Shown here: in pieces, positions 36,504 through 48,200 of the stretch
How positions within the stretch are numbered: the first letter of the stretch is position 1
How the letters are laid out: every line of letters starts with the position of its first letter
Source: Opisthocomus hoazin
Lineage: Eukaryota; Chordata; Aves; Opisthocomiformes; Opisthocomidae
NCBI RefSeq assembly: GCF_030867145.1
Contig: NC_134419.1
Location: forward strand, 2,418,001-2,482,000
DNA length: 64,000 nucleotides
Direction: 5' to 3'
Position numbers and translations under genes: made by a program
The notes under the pieces: generated by a model
What the model was told of the DNA's origin: nothing
Database searches by the model: none
Seen by the model: the letters and a program-made list of their open reading frames with translations, nothing else

Positions 36504-37580
36504 CCAAAGCCTAATAACAGACAGCAGTGCTTCACCCTGACGGGAGGAGGACCTGGTCCTTACTGCTGCACGTTAGCTCGCAGCAGACTCAAACGATCCT
36601 CCTCCTCCTCTCTTCACAGCTCTCTGGCTTTCTGACACCTAATTGGAAACTCAAATACTGATAGCAAAGGCAGATACAGGGAGGATGAAATTAAGAAACT
36701 CCTTAGAGCTCATGCTGTGATCGTATCACAGGCTGTGTTATTCTTATCTTCCTCCACTGAATCTGCCAAGTCAACTTCAAGTCGTCCATGGCATTACGAT
36801 ATTCCACCCATCCTGAGCACTCAATCTGCACTAGAACTGAATACCAAAAGCTTCAAAGCTTACTGTTCTTGCACTGCTGTGCTAATATTTACCAAATAGC
36901 ATCCATGAGCATAAATTCCTCATTATCAAGCAGCTCTAAGCATCCTAAAGAACTTAATACCCATAAGTTTGACTGATATCCTGCCAGTCTTCTGAAAAGG
37001 TTCCAAGTGACTTACACTGACCAAGACCATATGATCAATGCCATTGTCATTCCCCAGACATCTGTTTAACACACAGCAGCCAGGCAAATCCTGAAGATTC
37101 CCACTCATGGCACGTCAGGTTATCTGTTCACAGCCAAACCTTCCCATTCCTGTAAGAGTCCACAGAGAAGCCGCCCAAAGGCCACCTCCAAGTGCATCTC
37201 TAATTCACAGCTCAGCACAAATTCAGGCCAAGGCACAGAGATGAGACAGTTTTACTGGCAGTGATGAACTGGCCTCCTCCTCCTCTCAGTAGGTAGGAGG
37301 GAGGCATCTGTTCCCATTCTCCAGAGTCACTTCACACTTAAACTTTTGACCCTGGGATCCCACTGCTTTCCGTACAGGAATTGGCAGGAAAATACACTAC
37401 AGGGCTCTGAATGCTTTCTGAACGGGGACATGTCTGCCACAGTAATGGGACCGTGTTCCTCCGCTGCTGGACCTTTCACTTACAGTGCCCCATACCAGTC
37501 AGGGGACAGACATCTGGTGATAAACACTCGAGTGCCAACAACGTGGAGGTGATGCGTAAGCGGTCAGTTCAGGCAGTAAC
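36504..37580. other. Intergenic DNA, unassigned
   Basis: No gene recognised. Parts may belong to the older LINE remnant that follows, but I could not show it. Confidence 0.5.
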
Positions 37581-37584
37581 ACGG

Positions 37585-37900
37585 GAGTATTTTTGGATGC
37601 ATTGTTGACACAGAGCTCTCACTTGCCAGTCCGAGTAATGCTTTTCATTGTCTCCAGGTGACTTCCCACCATTTCCATCCCATTTTGGTGTATGATTTGA
37701 CTGTGGTTATTCATGCCTTCATCACCTCTCAGTTGAAGTATAGCAATGTGATGCAGCTGGGGAGGAAGCTCACAGCCCTTCAGAAACTCCAGCTAGTATA
37801 CAGGACACTGCAGAAGATCACCTCAGCAGCACTGGTAACCACCTTGACTCTACTCGAATTCCCTGTGAAACAAAATCAAGTGCAGTGTTCCCACCTTCCT
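37585..37900 (+). mobile_element. Ancient LINE (CR1/L2/L3-like) ORF2 remnant
   Basis: Conceptual plus-strand translation in shifting frames gives GVFLDALLTQSSHL, then after a frameshift VIHAFITSQLKYSNV and ALQKLQLVYRTLQK. These resemble the conserved post-RT blocks of L2/CR1-clade LINEs: a GVxLD motif, then a 'xxHAFxTSxLDYxN' motif, then a 'LQxxQN' motif. The order and spacing are right. Frames are broken and key residues altered. Similarity to the young CR1 copies nearby is very low, so this is an old insertion. Family assignment is from motif memory only. Confidence 0.55.
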
Positions 37901-40900
37901 AATCCTCCACGCCGTAGCCAAAAGACTGCCCAGTGGGATGGAGAGTATTGCTGACACCCGCATTACTGCCGGTCGGTGGAGGCCTGGCAAGGCTTTGTGG
38001 CCAGACAGAACTGTCTCAGGATCAAATCTGAGGAATTGGAATGAACTGAGAAGTAAATGCCATTAATGAATGTGTCACCAATTATTGCTCCATGTGAAGT
38101 GCACATTTCTTGGGCTTTGTTTTCTCTACTGTAGAAAAGTAGAGCAATGTATATATAAAAAAGGATTCAGAAAATGTCCCACTTACCAATATATGACACT
38201 CTTGCATCTGTATGTTTTTCCTGAGGAGAATGAGAAAAATAACCTGGCAGATGTTAGTCATTTTGCTTAATGCACTCAGATACTTTGGTGAGAAGTGTGG
38301 TAGGAGAGCTTGTACAGAATAGAAAAAATGGCTTCAGTGAGGTGCTGTCAAAACAGTAAAAAGACAACATGTTTCCTATTAAAATAGAAAGGGAGTAAAA
38401 GCAAATGTTTTCAATGTGGATGGCTGATATTAGCAGTGCTAAAAATAAGGGCAAGCGAAGGGGAACACAGCCCTTACTCCACTGCAGAAAGAAGGAAAAT
38501 TTTTCTAAGGTGGAATTCCTTCCCTCGCCAGTCTCTTTGGTGGTTAGCTAGTTCGGGTTGCACCATGGAGGACATCACCGGCAGAAAGGTTTCCTAGTTC
38601 CTGTGGTTCCTACTCCCTTCACCGCTGCCCCAACAGGCAGCACAGCCCCAGAGCTTCCACTGAGAAGATAGTTCCCATTTTGTGGTATTTTGTGCCATCT
38701 TCCTTGTTTGTTCTCGGTTTTTGTCCCTCCTCTAAAATTCCTCTTCTCAGAGAGGATCAGGAGGAGATTTCTTGGTACTGCCAACACCAAGCAGAGAACG
38801 TGGCCAGTACCTCCCACCTGCAATTGTCTTTTCCTCTATGCCCTCAGTTCAAACCAGTGTCATCTCCTCTTCCATGAAGGCCTTGGTACTGGAAAAAGGA
38901 AGGCAGGTGAAAAGTGATGGGAGATTAATAGGACAATGTGGAAACAGGGGATGGAAACAGATACCCTGAATACTGAAAGAGATCAATGAATTAATTCATT
39001 GGGCAGAATTAATGAATGCTTGTGCTCCCATCTCTGTCCTTCCACTACAGCTGAAATAGCTGAAGCAGCTCACATATATCAAATAGAGGGGAATTAAGAG
39101 CAGATGCTCTCTGTGCTTCTGTGGTCAGGCAATGAAATTTACCCTCCACATTTAATACCAGCAGCAGGGGAATCGTTGCTTTTGCTTTCAAGAGCTGAGA
39201 GAAGACAGACTGAGCAAAGAGAGATGAGGTGCAGGGCAGGCACTCGGTCCTTGCTTAGCTTCCTTGTAGTGATGTTGGAAACCTGTGTGAGGAATGCATG
39301 AAACAGCTGTGCACTTCTTATCCCTTCAAAAGTTCATTTGGGAGGCTGTTAATCAGTCTTTTCACTGTCGCAAATGGACAACAAGACTGCTATGGATTCC
39401 CAGACCACGCATGTAAGCAGATAAACACAGCAATCGAGGCAGCCACCACCCAACAGCCTAGCTTCCCTAGGAGAGATCAGCTAGCTTTCCACACGAGGAG
39501 GGCAGTAGCTTACTAAGCCACTGCAGCTCATTTCACTAGCTTGAAAAACTACATTGCATTTTAGAATATTTTAACCATAGCCTGCTTCTGTGCAGCCCTA
39601 CAGCAGAGCCGAGGATGGTACGCAGCCACAGGTATTTCTCATTTATAAACCAGCATGCAGGTGTAGCTTGCAGCAGTCAGGATGTCAGTAGATGCAGTGG
39701 CATGAAAGATTTTGTCATAATCTAAAGCTAATGAGGATAATTCCAGGGATTATTTCTCCTGATGAAATAGGTTGGAAAACCAGATTATTCTGGTTAAAGA
39801 TAACAGCATTCCAGCACAGCAGTAACATTTCAGCACTTCTGGGATGCGAGGTTGAGACAGCTCAGGCTCCCATTTTTCTCTATAGATCAGGCTCTCAGGG
39901 GAGGCTGGGCATCAGGGGAATTCAGAGCCCTGGCGCAGTATCATAGACATCAGCTGGGAAGCACTGGATGCCCCATAAAATATATGCAACAGCAGAAAAA
40001 ATACCAGCAGGAAGGTGGCTTATTTTGTGCCCCTTTTTCAGAAAAGCTGGGTGTTCCCATTGATTGCGTTCAAGGTTCGACAGCTTTCATAACAGGCCCC
40101 CACAGGTACCACCTTAACCCCTGCCCCAAGGGACCAGCTATCAGTTTTAGCAGGGAGGACAGGACTGCTTCTTTCAGGCGAAGTACTGAGAAGGGAAGAA
40201 GCTGATGTCACTCAGCTAGTGTGCTGTAGCTTCTCCACAGCCCTGGTTGTGTATGCAGATCAGCACATGCACTTCACTCCTCTTCCTCCCCCTCAGCCAC
40301 CCAGCATTAATTGACAAGACTGTCAGACATGGAGCTGATTCAGTCAGCCAAGCCTTTATGAATACCTAAATCCCCAGGAGGGTCAAAGTGGGCAAAGTGG
40401 TGATCGGGGTCACAGCTGATGCTTGGAGAGAAACCTGCTGCTGAATAATTCTGATGCTCACAGCAAGGGCTCCCTGGCTGGCAGCCTAAACCCAAGTGTG
40501 GATGCATCCAGCCCAGTTCATAAAACCGTAGGAGGAAGGGCTGGTTTGTTGGCTAGATGTTGACAAATTCTGTGAAAAAAATAGCTGCTAACAATATTTT
40601 TCAGCTCTTGTCTTACATAAGAGCTAAGGCTGGAAGGCCCTGGCATTTTATGAGGGAACCAGCTGAAGTTCCATCCAACAAACCCATCTGATCACAAGTA
40701 GCACATGTAACATACAAGAAATTAAGTCCTGACATTAAAGCCAGAATTCTTTATCGGTTGAGAAGTGTCTGATTTTGTAAAGTGCCAGTAATCCAGCCAC
40801 TTAATCCAATTAAACATAAATGTTTCACATGAAATGGAAAAATAGGTTTGCTTTGAAACAGATATTAAAGGCTCAACACTACTACGAAACACAGGTTTGA

Positions 40901-41028
40901 GATCATTTACCCCGAACAGACAGTTACAACCACAAAGTTCAACGAAGTTCCAACCCATTCTCTCAGTGGGCCTTTCTTATCCCACATCAGTTGTGAAAAT
41001 CCAGAGGGACGATTCTTGCACAACCAGG
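37901..41028. other. Intergenic DNA, unassigned
   Basis: No gene or recognisable repeat. ORFs are short (117 codons or fewer) and without domains. Confidence 0.6.
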
Positions 41029-41201
41029 CATTGGACCAGGCTGCCCAGGGCAGTGGTGGAGTCCCCATCCCTGGAGGGGTTTAAAAAACATGTAGATGTG
41101 GCACTTCAGGATATGGTTTAGTAGGAATGGTGATATTGGGTGGATGGTTGGACTCAATGATCTTAGAGGTCTTTTCCAACCCTAATGATTCTATGATTCT
41201 C
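41029..41201 (+). mobile_element. CR1 LINE, short 3' fragment
   Basis: About 170 bp of a CR1 3' end, sense-oriented (GGACCAGGCTGCCCAGGGCA to GATTCTATGATTCT). Same subfamily wording as 34915-35633, including CTTAGAGGTCTTTTCCAACC. Confidence 0.93.
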
Positions 41202-44200
41202 TATAGAGGAAAATAACGTTTTTGCAAATTATACCTTAAGCTTGTTCAGCTCCCAAAACCCAACTGGACCCAGTCGTGGGCAGCCTGCCCTAGCTGGCCC
41301 TGCTTCAAGCAGAGGCTTGGACTCAGCAGTCTCCAGAGGTCCCACCCCACCTCTGTTATTCCACAGTTCTGTTCAAGCAGTAGTTTTTCTGGCAGCATAT
41401 TTTCCAATCACCAACCCAGACTGGCTCATGCAAATAATCTATTCTGCATACTATTTCCTTGCAGCTGCTTAGGAGAAATCATTTTAAGTGATCTAGAAAA
41501 AAAACCCCAACTATTGCATTTTATGAGAGTTAGGCCTGTTTTTTTCTAACATGGACCTTACTATCTCACCCTTCCTCCAGGCAGACTTCCAAGCCTCTGT
41601 CCCAAGGTTCTGGAGGCAGCAGTGCTCTGGCTGAATCAGGTCCAGTGAAGGCAACTGGAGGAAACACACCCTGGGGATTGCTGGGCAGGTCCATGGTGAT
41701 GAGACAAGCCTGGAGCGAAGCCAGCCCACAGCCTGGGACCAAGATGGTCCATGGCCACATATGGCTGTGATGGAGCCACAGACAAGTGCTCCTCCAGCAT
41801 AGCCCAGGTAGGGCTGAGGGCCCAGGGCTGAGCTTAAATAGAGCCCCTGGGCAGGGGGTGTGGGTGGAAACCCCAGGTGAGGCTGGTCAGGGCCCTCCTT
41901 TCCTCTTCTCACACCTGCCTGTGCCTTGCAAAGTGATTTCCTCTCTCTTGCTGCCAGGAAAAATGACAAGGGCCACATCAGGGTCACTCTCGTGAGCACG
42001 AGGCACGTACAGCACTCTCATCCTGTGTTTTGCACTGCTGCGCGTAATGAACCGGCGCTTCTTCCACAGACTTTGGCTCCTCTTTCTGGTCTTGATCTGC
42101 AAGTCGGAGTCTAGACACGTCTGCAGACTGGCCTGTGACACCTGTCTTGGAAGAAGTCCGTAAGGTGTCTAGATGGCAGGTCCCTGCCACTACACGCTGC
42201 TTTCCTTCAGCTCTCGATGTGTTTTGATCAGCCCTGAAGAGTGGATGGCTCCAAACTGCCTGTTAAGGGCTACAATTAGATTTGTGCATGGCAGTGTTTT
42301 CCTGAGATAAATTCAGCAGCAGGATGAACGCGTCCCTTTACGCTGGCTGCTGGCGCTCCCATGCTGCTCGTCCTTTTTTCCAGTTGTTCATCTTGACTGA
42401 TGACATCATTCCCTTCAGGAATCACAGTCTTTCGGTGATTTGAGCCAACATTCTGCTTTTCCTCTTCCAGGTCACTGTACATCGCAAACAGGGCACAGCA
42501 CAGTTGTAGCTGTCTGCTGTAGCCCGTGTCCTGTGGCTTGCTCGGTGCTGCATGCCGACTGCCAGCACCCACTGCTGCCGCCCGACGCTCTTTACAAGGT
42601 GTTTTCCCTCACGCCTTTGCTGCAGCTCGTAGGCAGCTTGGTCAGCAGCGCCAGGCTGCGCTGCCGTTGCCTGCGCGGGCACGCTCGCGCGCACACTCAC
42701 AAACCCAGAGTGCAGCCCAGGTAAGCTGCGTCTCGTGCACAAACCTCTGAAGCCCTCACAGCCCACAGCCGCCGGCAGAAGGGCTGTGTGGACACGCAGG
42801 ATTTGCACAGCGGCGTCAGCCGTTGCAGCCCAGCCGCCTTCTCTTGGGGGACTGCTCCGCGTCGGCACACGGAGCGAGCCCGGACGAGTGCTCCTGGTCT
42901 GTCGGTAGCACTCTGGCTGAAGAAGGCAGCTACACGATCTGTGGGGCTCATCTGGTGAACGCACAGGGAAATGGTTCTTCTCCATGTAAGGAGGCTTACA
43001 AAGATAAGGTCTTGTTTACCTTTCTTGTTTGCATCTAGGTGTTTCACCGGGTTTAGAAAATCATCTCCAAAAAAATGTGTCTGATTCAGTCAGGGTACAA
43101 CTCCACTAACATAACCCATTTTACAAAACAATTCATTTAGTAGGCTCAGCTGGTGAACATCAGCTCTCTGAAAACACGCCAAAGCAGTCGCCATTTAGAC
43201 CTTAGACCCTAATCCTGTGGTTTTTCGGAGTGTGAAAAAGGATCTCATATCGGCACGGAAAATCCCGCTGTCTTTCACACACTACATTTTGCCCACAAAA
43301 TCAGAGCAGATTTTTAAAAAAGCAAGAAAACCTTCTATGTACTAGCCTGACAGTGACTGATCCAGCAAGAAGTGAGAAGAAAACGAGGTCAAGAACAACG
43401 GCTGTTTGGAGCAACGGATGTCAGCCAAATCTCTGACCACTGGCCGGCGAGACACGGATCGGGTTGTGATCCGTGTGGTGCCCGTTAAACCCAGTTCTGA
43501 CGATTTGTTCTGCTAACACAGGTGGCAGCAGTGGAAATATTTGCTCTCTGAAGCCCCGCTGTGTTTCCCCGTAGATTCAAACAGTAGCGGAGTGGAGTGC
43601 TAAACACAGGGCCAGCTGCTTTCTGTCTGCTGCTGATGGGGTAAGCAGGACCCAGGGTTTTCAGCGACGGGTGCTGAAGGTGCATGGTCAGCTTAGAAAA
43701 CATGGGGCAAAATCTGTTCTTCCAAAGCCAGGCTATCTGCATCGCCACCAAAGCGGAGTTCTTCCTCCCTTGGCTCCTGACGGCTGGGCGGGCTGGGAAG
43801 AGCTCCCTTCTTGCTGGTGTGTGGCCCTTCTCACCAGCCCGGCTTGTGCTTCTGGGCGCTGTCACCGCTCGATGGTTCCCCGCAGCACCGTGAAGGCATC
43901 ACAGAGCAGCGCTTGCATTGAAAGGCATCTTCAGATGCGCTGAATTTAGAGCTCGGCAAAACGTAGTGCGTTTTAACCTTGCTAAATCGACAGCGTAGCA
44001 GCGGCTGCTTCAGCGAGGTAGTTCCAAGTGGTTTAGAGAGCAAGCTATTAAAACCCCGGATAGGAAATTGGGTGTCAGTCATCGCAGAGTGATAAGGATG
44101 CGGCTCCTAATGCAGCATCTGTTTTCCCATCCACCTGGTAGGGAAAAGAGCAAAAGGGACCCACGGCTGTAAGCCAAGATGCAAATAAAATGCTGTTTGT

Positions 44201-45664
44201 GTTCTCAGAGCGCGTTTCAAAATCCCATGGATTGAAGACGAAACCCAGCAAACATCCTAGACACAGGAGGGAACCTCTCCGTAGCACCTTTCCTCCTGCT
44301 CCAGCCGTCAGCGGCTGCCGGGGCGTGCGGGACGGTGCGCGGTGCAGAGCGGGAGCTCAGGCCCGCGGACTCTCCCCATCCCGGAGCCGAGGGGCGAGTC
44401 GGTCGCGCTGGGTGAGGAGCAGCGGCTGCACGGCCCCTCGGCTGGTGGCTGCTGACCGCCCAGCAGAGAGCAGAGGGGTGGCGAGACAGCGTCGGGGCTC
44501 TGCCACTCGCTTGGGACACTAGGCAGGCAGAAGACCAAACAATTATTTCACTGCCAGGCTCTCCTGGCCCAGATCTTTAATCATCATTTGAAGCTTGAAA
44601 CAAGTCTCCGAGTGTTTCGTTCCAGCACCAGTTCCAGCCTGCGCTGTGTCTCCCGCCCACCTACGTGCAAGTCTCCCGGCGCTGCCTTGCCAGCTTTGAT
44701 TCGGGAGGATGAGCAGTGAGTCTGTTCCTCGGCTTTCCCATCACATCGTTCTTCCTCACAAAGGGATGAGCCGTTGGTTTCAATATTGGAAGGAGTTTCT
44801 CTGCCGAGAAGCAGCTTTGTAAAAGTAGCGCCAGCAAGTTTTGCATTTCTTATCTGTCCTTGACGCTGTGCTCAGGTTTAAAGACATAAATGGATGTTTT
44901 TAAAGTAATTTTCAGGGATAGGAAATGCGCTTCGCTGGCATTCAGAAAGGACCCGTCTAGGACTATGCAAAGAGGCGCCGTGCGTTGCTGGTGGTAAGAA
45001 CAGCAAGACAGGGCACTCTAATTACAGCTGAAACACAAGCAGAGGTGTGAGCCACCGTGACCTTTATCAGACGCAGGCCCCACGCAGCTCAGAGCCCTCG
45101 CTGTCCGCGGATTTTCATCAACATTAAAGCCCCCCCAGGGTCTCCTTTCCTCCGTCTCTCTTCATCGTTTGTTTTTCCATTCATTCCTGACCAGCAGGAC
45201 ACTGCAGTATTTCATGAGCCATCGAGACTGATTCTCCGATCTCCTAGTGAGAGTTTCTCAGCGCCTGTCTCTGCTTTGCTGATGACAGCTCTTGCGTAAG
45301 AAGCTCCTGATGGGTACTAATTAATTAGAGTCTCACGCAGACAATTCACTCTTCTTTTGTTTAGGATAATTAGCGAACAGAATGACACCTGCCAAATCCG
45401 AGCGGTTTTCCATCCATGAGAGCGCTGCGTATTTCCAGTTTGGCTCTGCGTGAAAGGGAATGGTTTCTGCGGGTCCTTTCGGTCCTCCCGGGGCTGGGTG
45501 CCAGCAGCGCAGCGCTCTGTTGTGAGAGCCACCACGCTGCCACCAGGTCTTGGTGAACGGCAGCATCGGGCCCCTGGGTCAAGGGCTGAAAACTCCGCGG
45601 TTTATTGCTGCGCGTCAGAAAAATCCGCATGCACACCAGGGCCCACGGATTTCATTCAGGCCTT
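41202..45664. other. Intergenic DNA with a small CpG-rich patch
   Basis: No gene recognised. About 44300-44520 is strongly CpG-rich, with several GCGG and CCGGG motifs in about 220 bp, but I see no associated exon. It may be a minor CpG island or simply GC-rich avian DNA. Overlapping chance ORFs occur at 42422-42985 and 41511-41999. Confidence 0.55.
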
Positions 45665-45827
45665 GACAGAATCACAGAATCACAGAATCACAGAATGGTA
45701 GGGGTTGGAAGGGACCTCTATGGGTCACCCAGTCCAACCCCCTGCCCAGGCAGGGTCACCCAGAGCTGCCTGCACAGGACCACGTCCAGGCGGGGTTTGA
45801 ATATCTCCAGAGAAGGAGACTCCACAA
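45665..45827 (-). mobile_element. CR1 LINE, short 3' fragment
   Basis: Reverse-oriented fragment of about 160 bp with four tandem 3'-terminal repeats (AGAATCAC units) and the GGGTCACCCAGTCC block, broken off in the GGAGACTCCACA region. Confidence 0.93.
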
Positions 45828-47196
45828 ATTAACTCCCGTCGCTTTCCCAGCAGAAGGAGGATTGGAGGAATGGGATCCTTCCTCTTCCAGAAGCTTCACA
45901 CCAGAAACCGGCATTTCAATCACTTTTTCTGCAATAGGCAACACATAAACCAGAATATTCACAGCAAAATCCCAGTCTGGGTAACTATTCGAAGCACGTA
46001 TTGCTAACTCGTGTATTTTAAAATCACCTCCCTGGAGCCGCTGGCAGTGCTGGGGGGCTTCTTTGTCACAGCAGCATGTGGGGGGCTCACGGCCAGCTCG
46101 GTGTCCCCCAAGACCCCCAGCTCCTTCTCCGCGGAGCTGCTCTCAAGCCAGTTGGCACCACCCAGTGCAGGACTCCGCGTTCTTCTTTGCTGAACTTCGT
46201 GAGGTTCCTGTCGTTCCTCCGGCCTGTCAGCGTACGTCAGCCGCCGCTCGGTCCCTGCGTGCGCGTTCGGTGGCAGCGCAGGTCGTACAACGGAGCTGCT
46301 GAGCTCCTGCAGAGAGAGACGGGGTCTGTCCTGCCCTGGGCAGATCTCGGGGGCCGGCAGCTCACCAGCGGGCTAAAGGCTCTCGGAGTGTCCTATGAGG
46401 CTGGCGATTCTGTTACGTACAAGTCGTTTTGTGTTGTTATTGTAAAGCACGCGCTCACTGAGTCGGCACGCTGAGATTTAACCTGACAGAACCGATCTCA
46501 GCGGTAGCAGCGACAGAAAGTCAGAGCCCGTGTCTCAGAGGGACGCAGGGACGCTCGGCGAGGGCTGGTGGGGGGGTCTGCTCTGCCCGCGGCCAGCAGC
46601 GACCCACGAAAAACAGAGCGAGTGGGTGACGCCTTCTCTGCCTGCGCAGAGCGGTGTGCCACGGCCTGGCCCTTCTGCCTCCTCTGCGGCGGGGGGAGGG
46701 TAACAGGCAGGCTTGGCGAAGCAGGAGGCAAAGAGGAATCGAGGAAATGAAGTCCAGGTTCTGCACAGAAAGGAGGTACAGAAATAGTGCTCGTGCTCAG
46801 CAGCTCGGCCCCAGCTGGTAATTAACCCACAGGTTAATTTACTTAACTTGGCAGGGGATGGAAAACTGCCTGAAGCCAGTGACTACCCGCTTCACCAGAC
46901 TTCACCTGCAGGTCTTCTGAACATCAGCTGCAGGAGGGTGGGGATGGGAGCTGCCGCTCGTCCCCCGTGAATGCGATGCAGCCTCGGCAGCCAGCGGGCT
47001 CTGCCGTGCGCTGCCACCTTCCCATCGCCCTACGCTCCTCCGTGCGGGTAACTTCTGCTACTGACAGCGGTAGTTTGCTGCAGTAAAACTATAATAAAGC
47101 AGGATAATTAACCCAGCTATGTTGTATAGAAAATTATTACTCAAAATATTCAAATAACTATAAAAGCAAACTCCGGAGGTGAGGGACCTTATAGTT
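45828..47196. other. Intergenic DNA, GC-rich in parts
   Basis: No gene recognised. 46100-46720 is GC-rich with chance ORFs on both strands. Confidence 0.55.
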
Positions 47197-47540
47197 GGGG
47201 ACCTTAGAAACGCTGATAAATATCTGCAGGGTGGGTGTCAGGAGGATGGGGCCAGACTCTTTCCAGTGGTGCCCAGCGACAGGACAAGGGGCAACGGGCA
47301 CAAACTGGAGCATGGGAAGTTCCAGCTGAACACGAGGAAGAACTTCTTCCCTCTGAGGGTGACGGAGCACTGGCCCAGGCTGCCCAGAGGGGCTGTGGAG
47401 TCTCCTTCTCTGGAGATATTCCAGCCCCGCCTGGACGCGGTGCTGTGCAGCCGGCTCTGGGTGACCCTGCTTGGGCAGGGGGTTGGGTTGGGTGACCCAC
47501 AGAGGTCCCTGCCAACCCCTAATATTCTGTGATTCTATGA
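47197..47540 (+). mobile_element. CR1 LINE, 5'-truncated
   Basis: Sense-oriented, from GGGGACCTTAGAAACGCTGA to AATATTCTGTGATTCTATGA. It keeps an uninterrupted ORF2 C-terminal frame of more than 100 codons, indicating a fairly young copy of the commonest subfamily. Confidence 0.95.
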
Positions 47541-48147
47541 AGTGCATCACACTGCAGTATTTATTACAGATAACCTTAGAAATTTCCAAAAATTAGTAAG
47601 CCTCCCCAGCACACACATTTTTTGGTTTTGTTTTTTTTTTTACAGAGAGACACATAAACAGAGCGTGTCCTGTCGCCTCCTGCCTCCCCATCCCCATCTT
47701 TCCACTGGCTACCAAGTTCAGAGCAGCTTCCCCGGGCAGCTGGCAGGGGGCAATGGCTCCTGGGGTGAGCAGGGAAGGGCAGGGGGGACAACCCGGCTCC
47801 CAGGGGACTCGGTCGCTTTTCAGGGCGTGCGAGGGCTTCACGTTGCCATTTCTGGCCCGAACTGGCCCAAACTCTGTGGCTGTGGGGCGAGGGAGCTGCT
47901 CACCAGCTGCTCACAGCGACGCCTTTGTCAGCTTGCTCGAAATAACACCAACGCCTGGCAGCGTCTCATCACAGGAGCGTCCAAGCAGGGAGGGGAATGC
48001 CCGAACCCCGTGCAGATGCCGAGCAGGTTACACGCGCCGTGCCGCCGCGCTGACGGAGGAGGAGGGATTCGGGCAGGGACACAGGGAGGAAACCTGCTCT
48101 TGATGTCAGTCCTGCGAAGGACCCGGCCTGCGCAAATAATGAGCCAG
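47541..48147. other. Intergenic DNA, unassigned
   Basis: No gene recognised. A 231-codon plus-strand ORF (47542-48237) spans unique DNA and the following CR1 fragment, and is not credible as a gene. Confidence 0.6.
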
Positions 48148-48200
48148 ATCACAGAACCACAGAATCACTTCGGTTGGAGAAGACCCGTAAGATCACCCGC
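48148..48200 (-). mobile_element. CR1-like 3'-end scrap
   Basis: About 50 bp resembling the reverse complement of a CR1 terminus: ATCACAGAACCACAGAATCA followed by GGTTGGAGAAGACCCGTAAG. Too short to assign to a subfamily. Confidence 0.65.

Noticed and set aside
41800..41900. Possible LTR promoter (TTAAATAG TATA-like word in GC-rich DNA)
   Set aside because: No paired LTR, no TG...CA ends and no target-site duplication were visible. The TATA-like word alone is not evidence.
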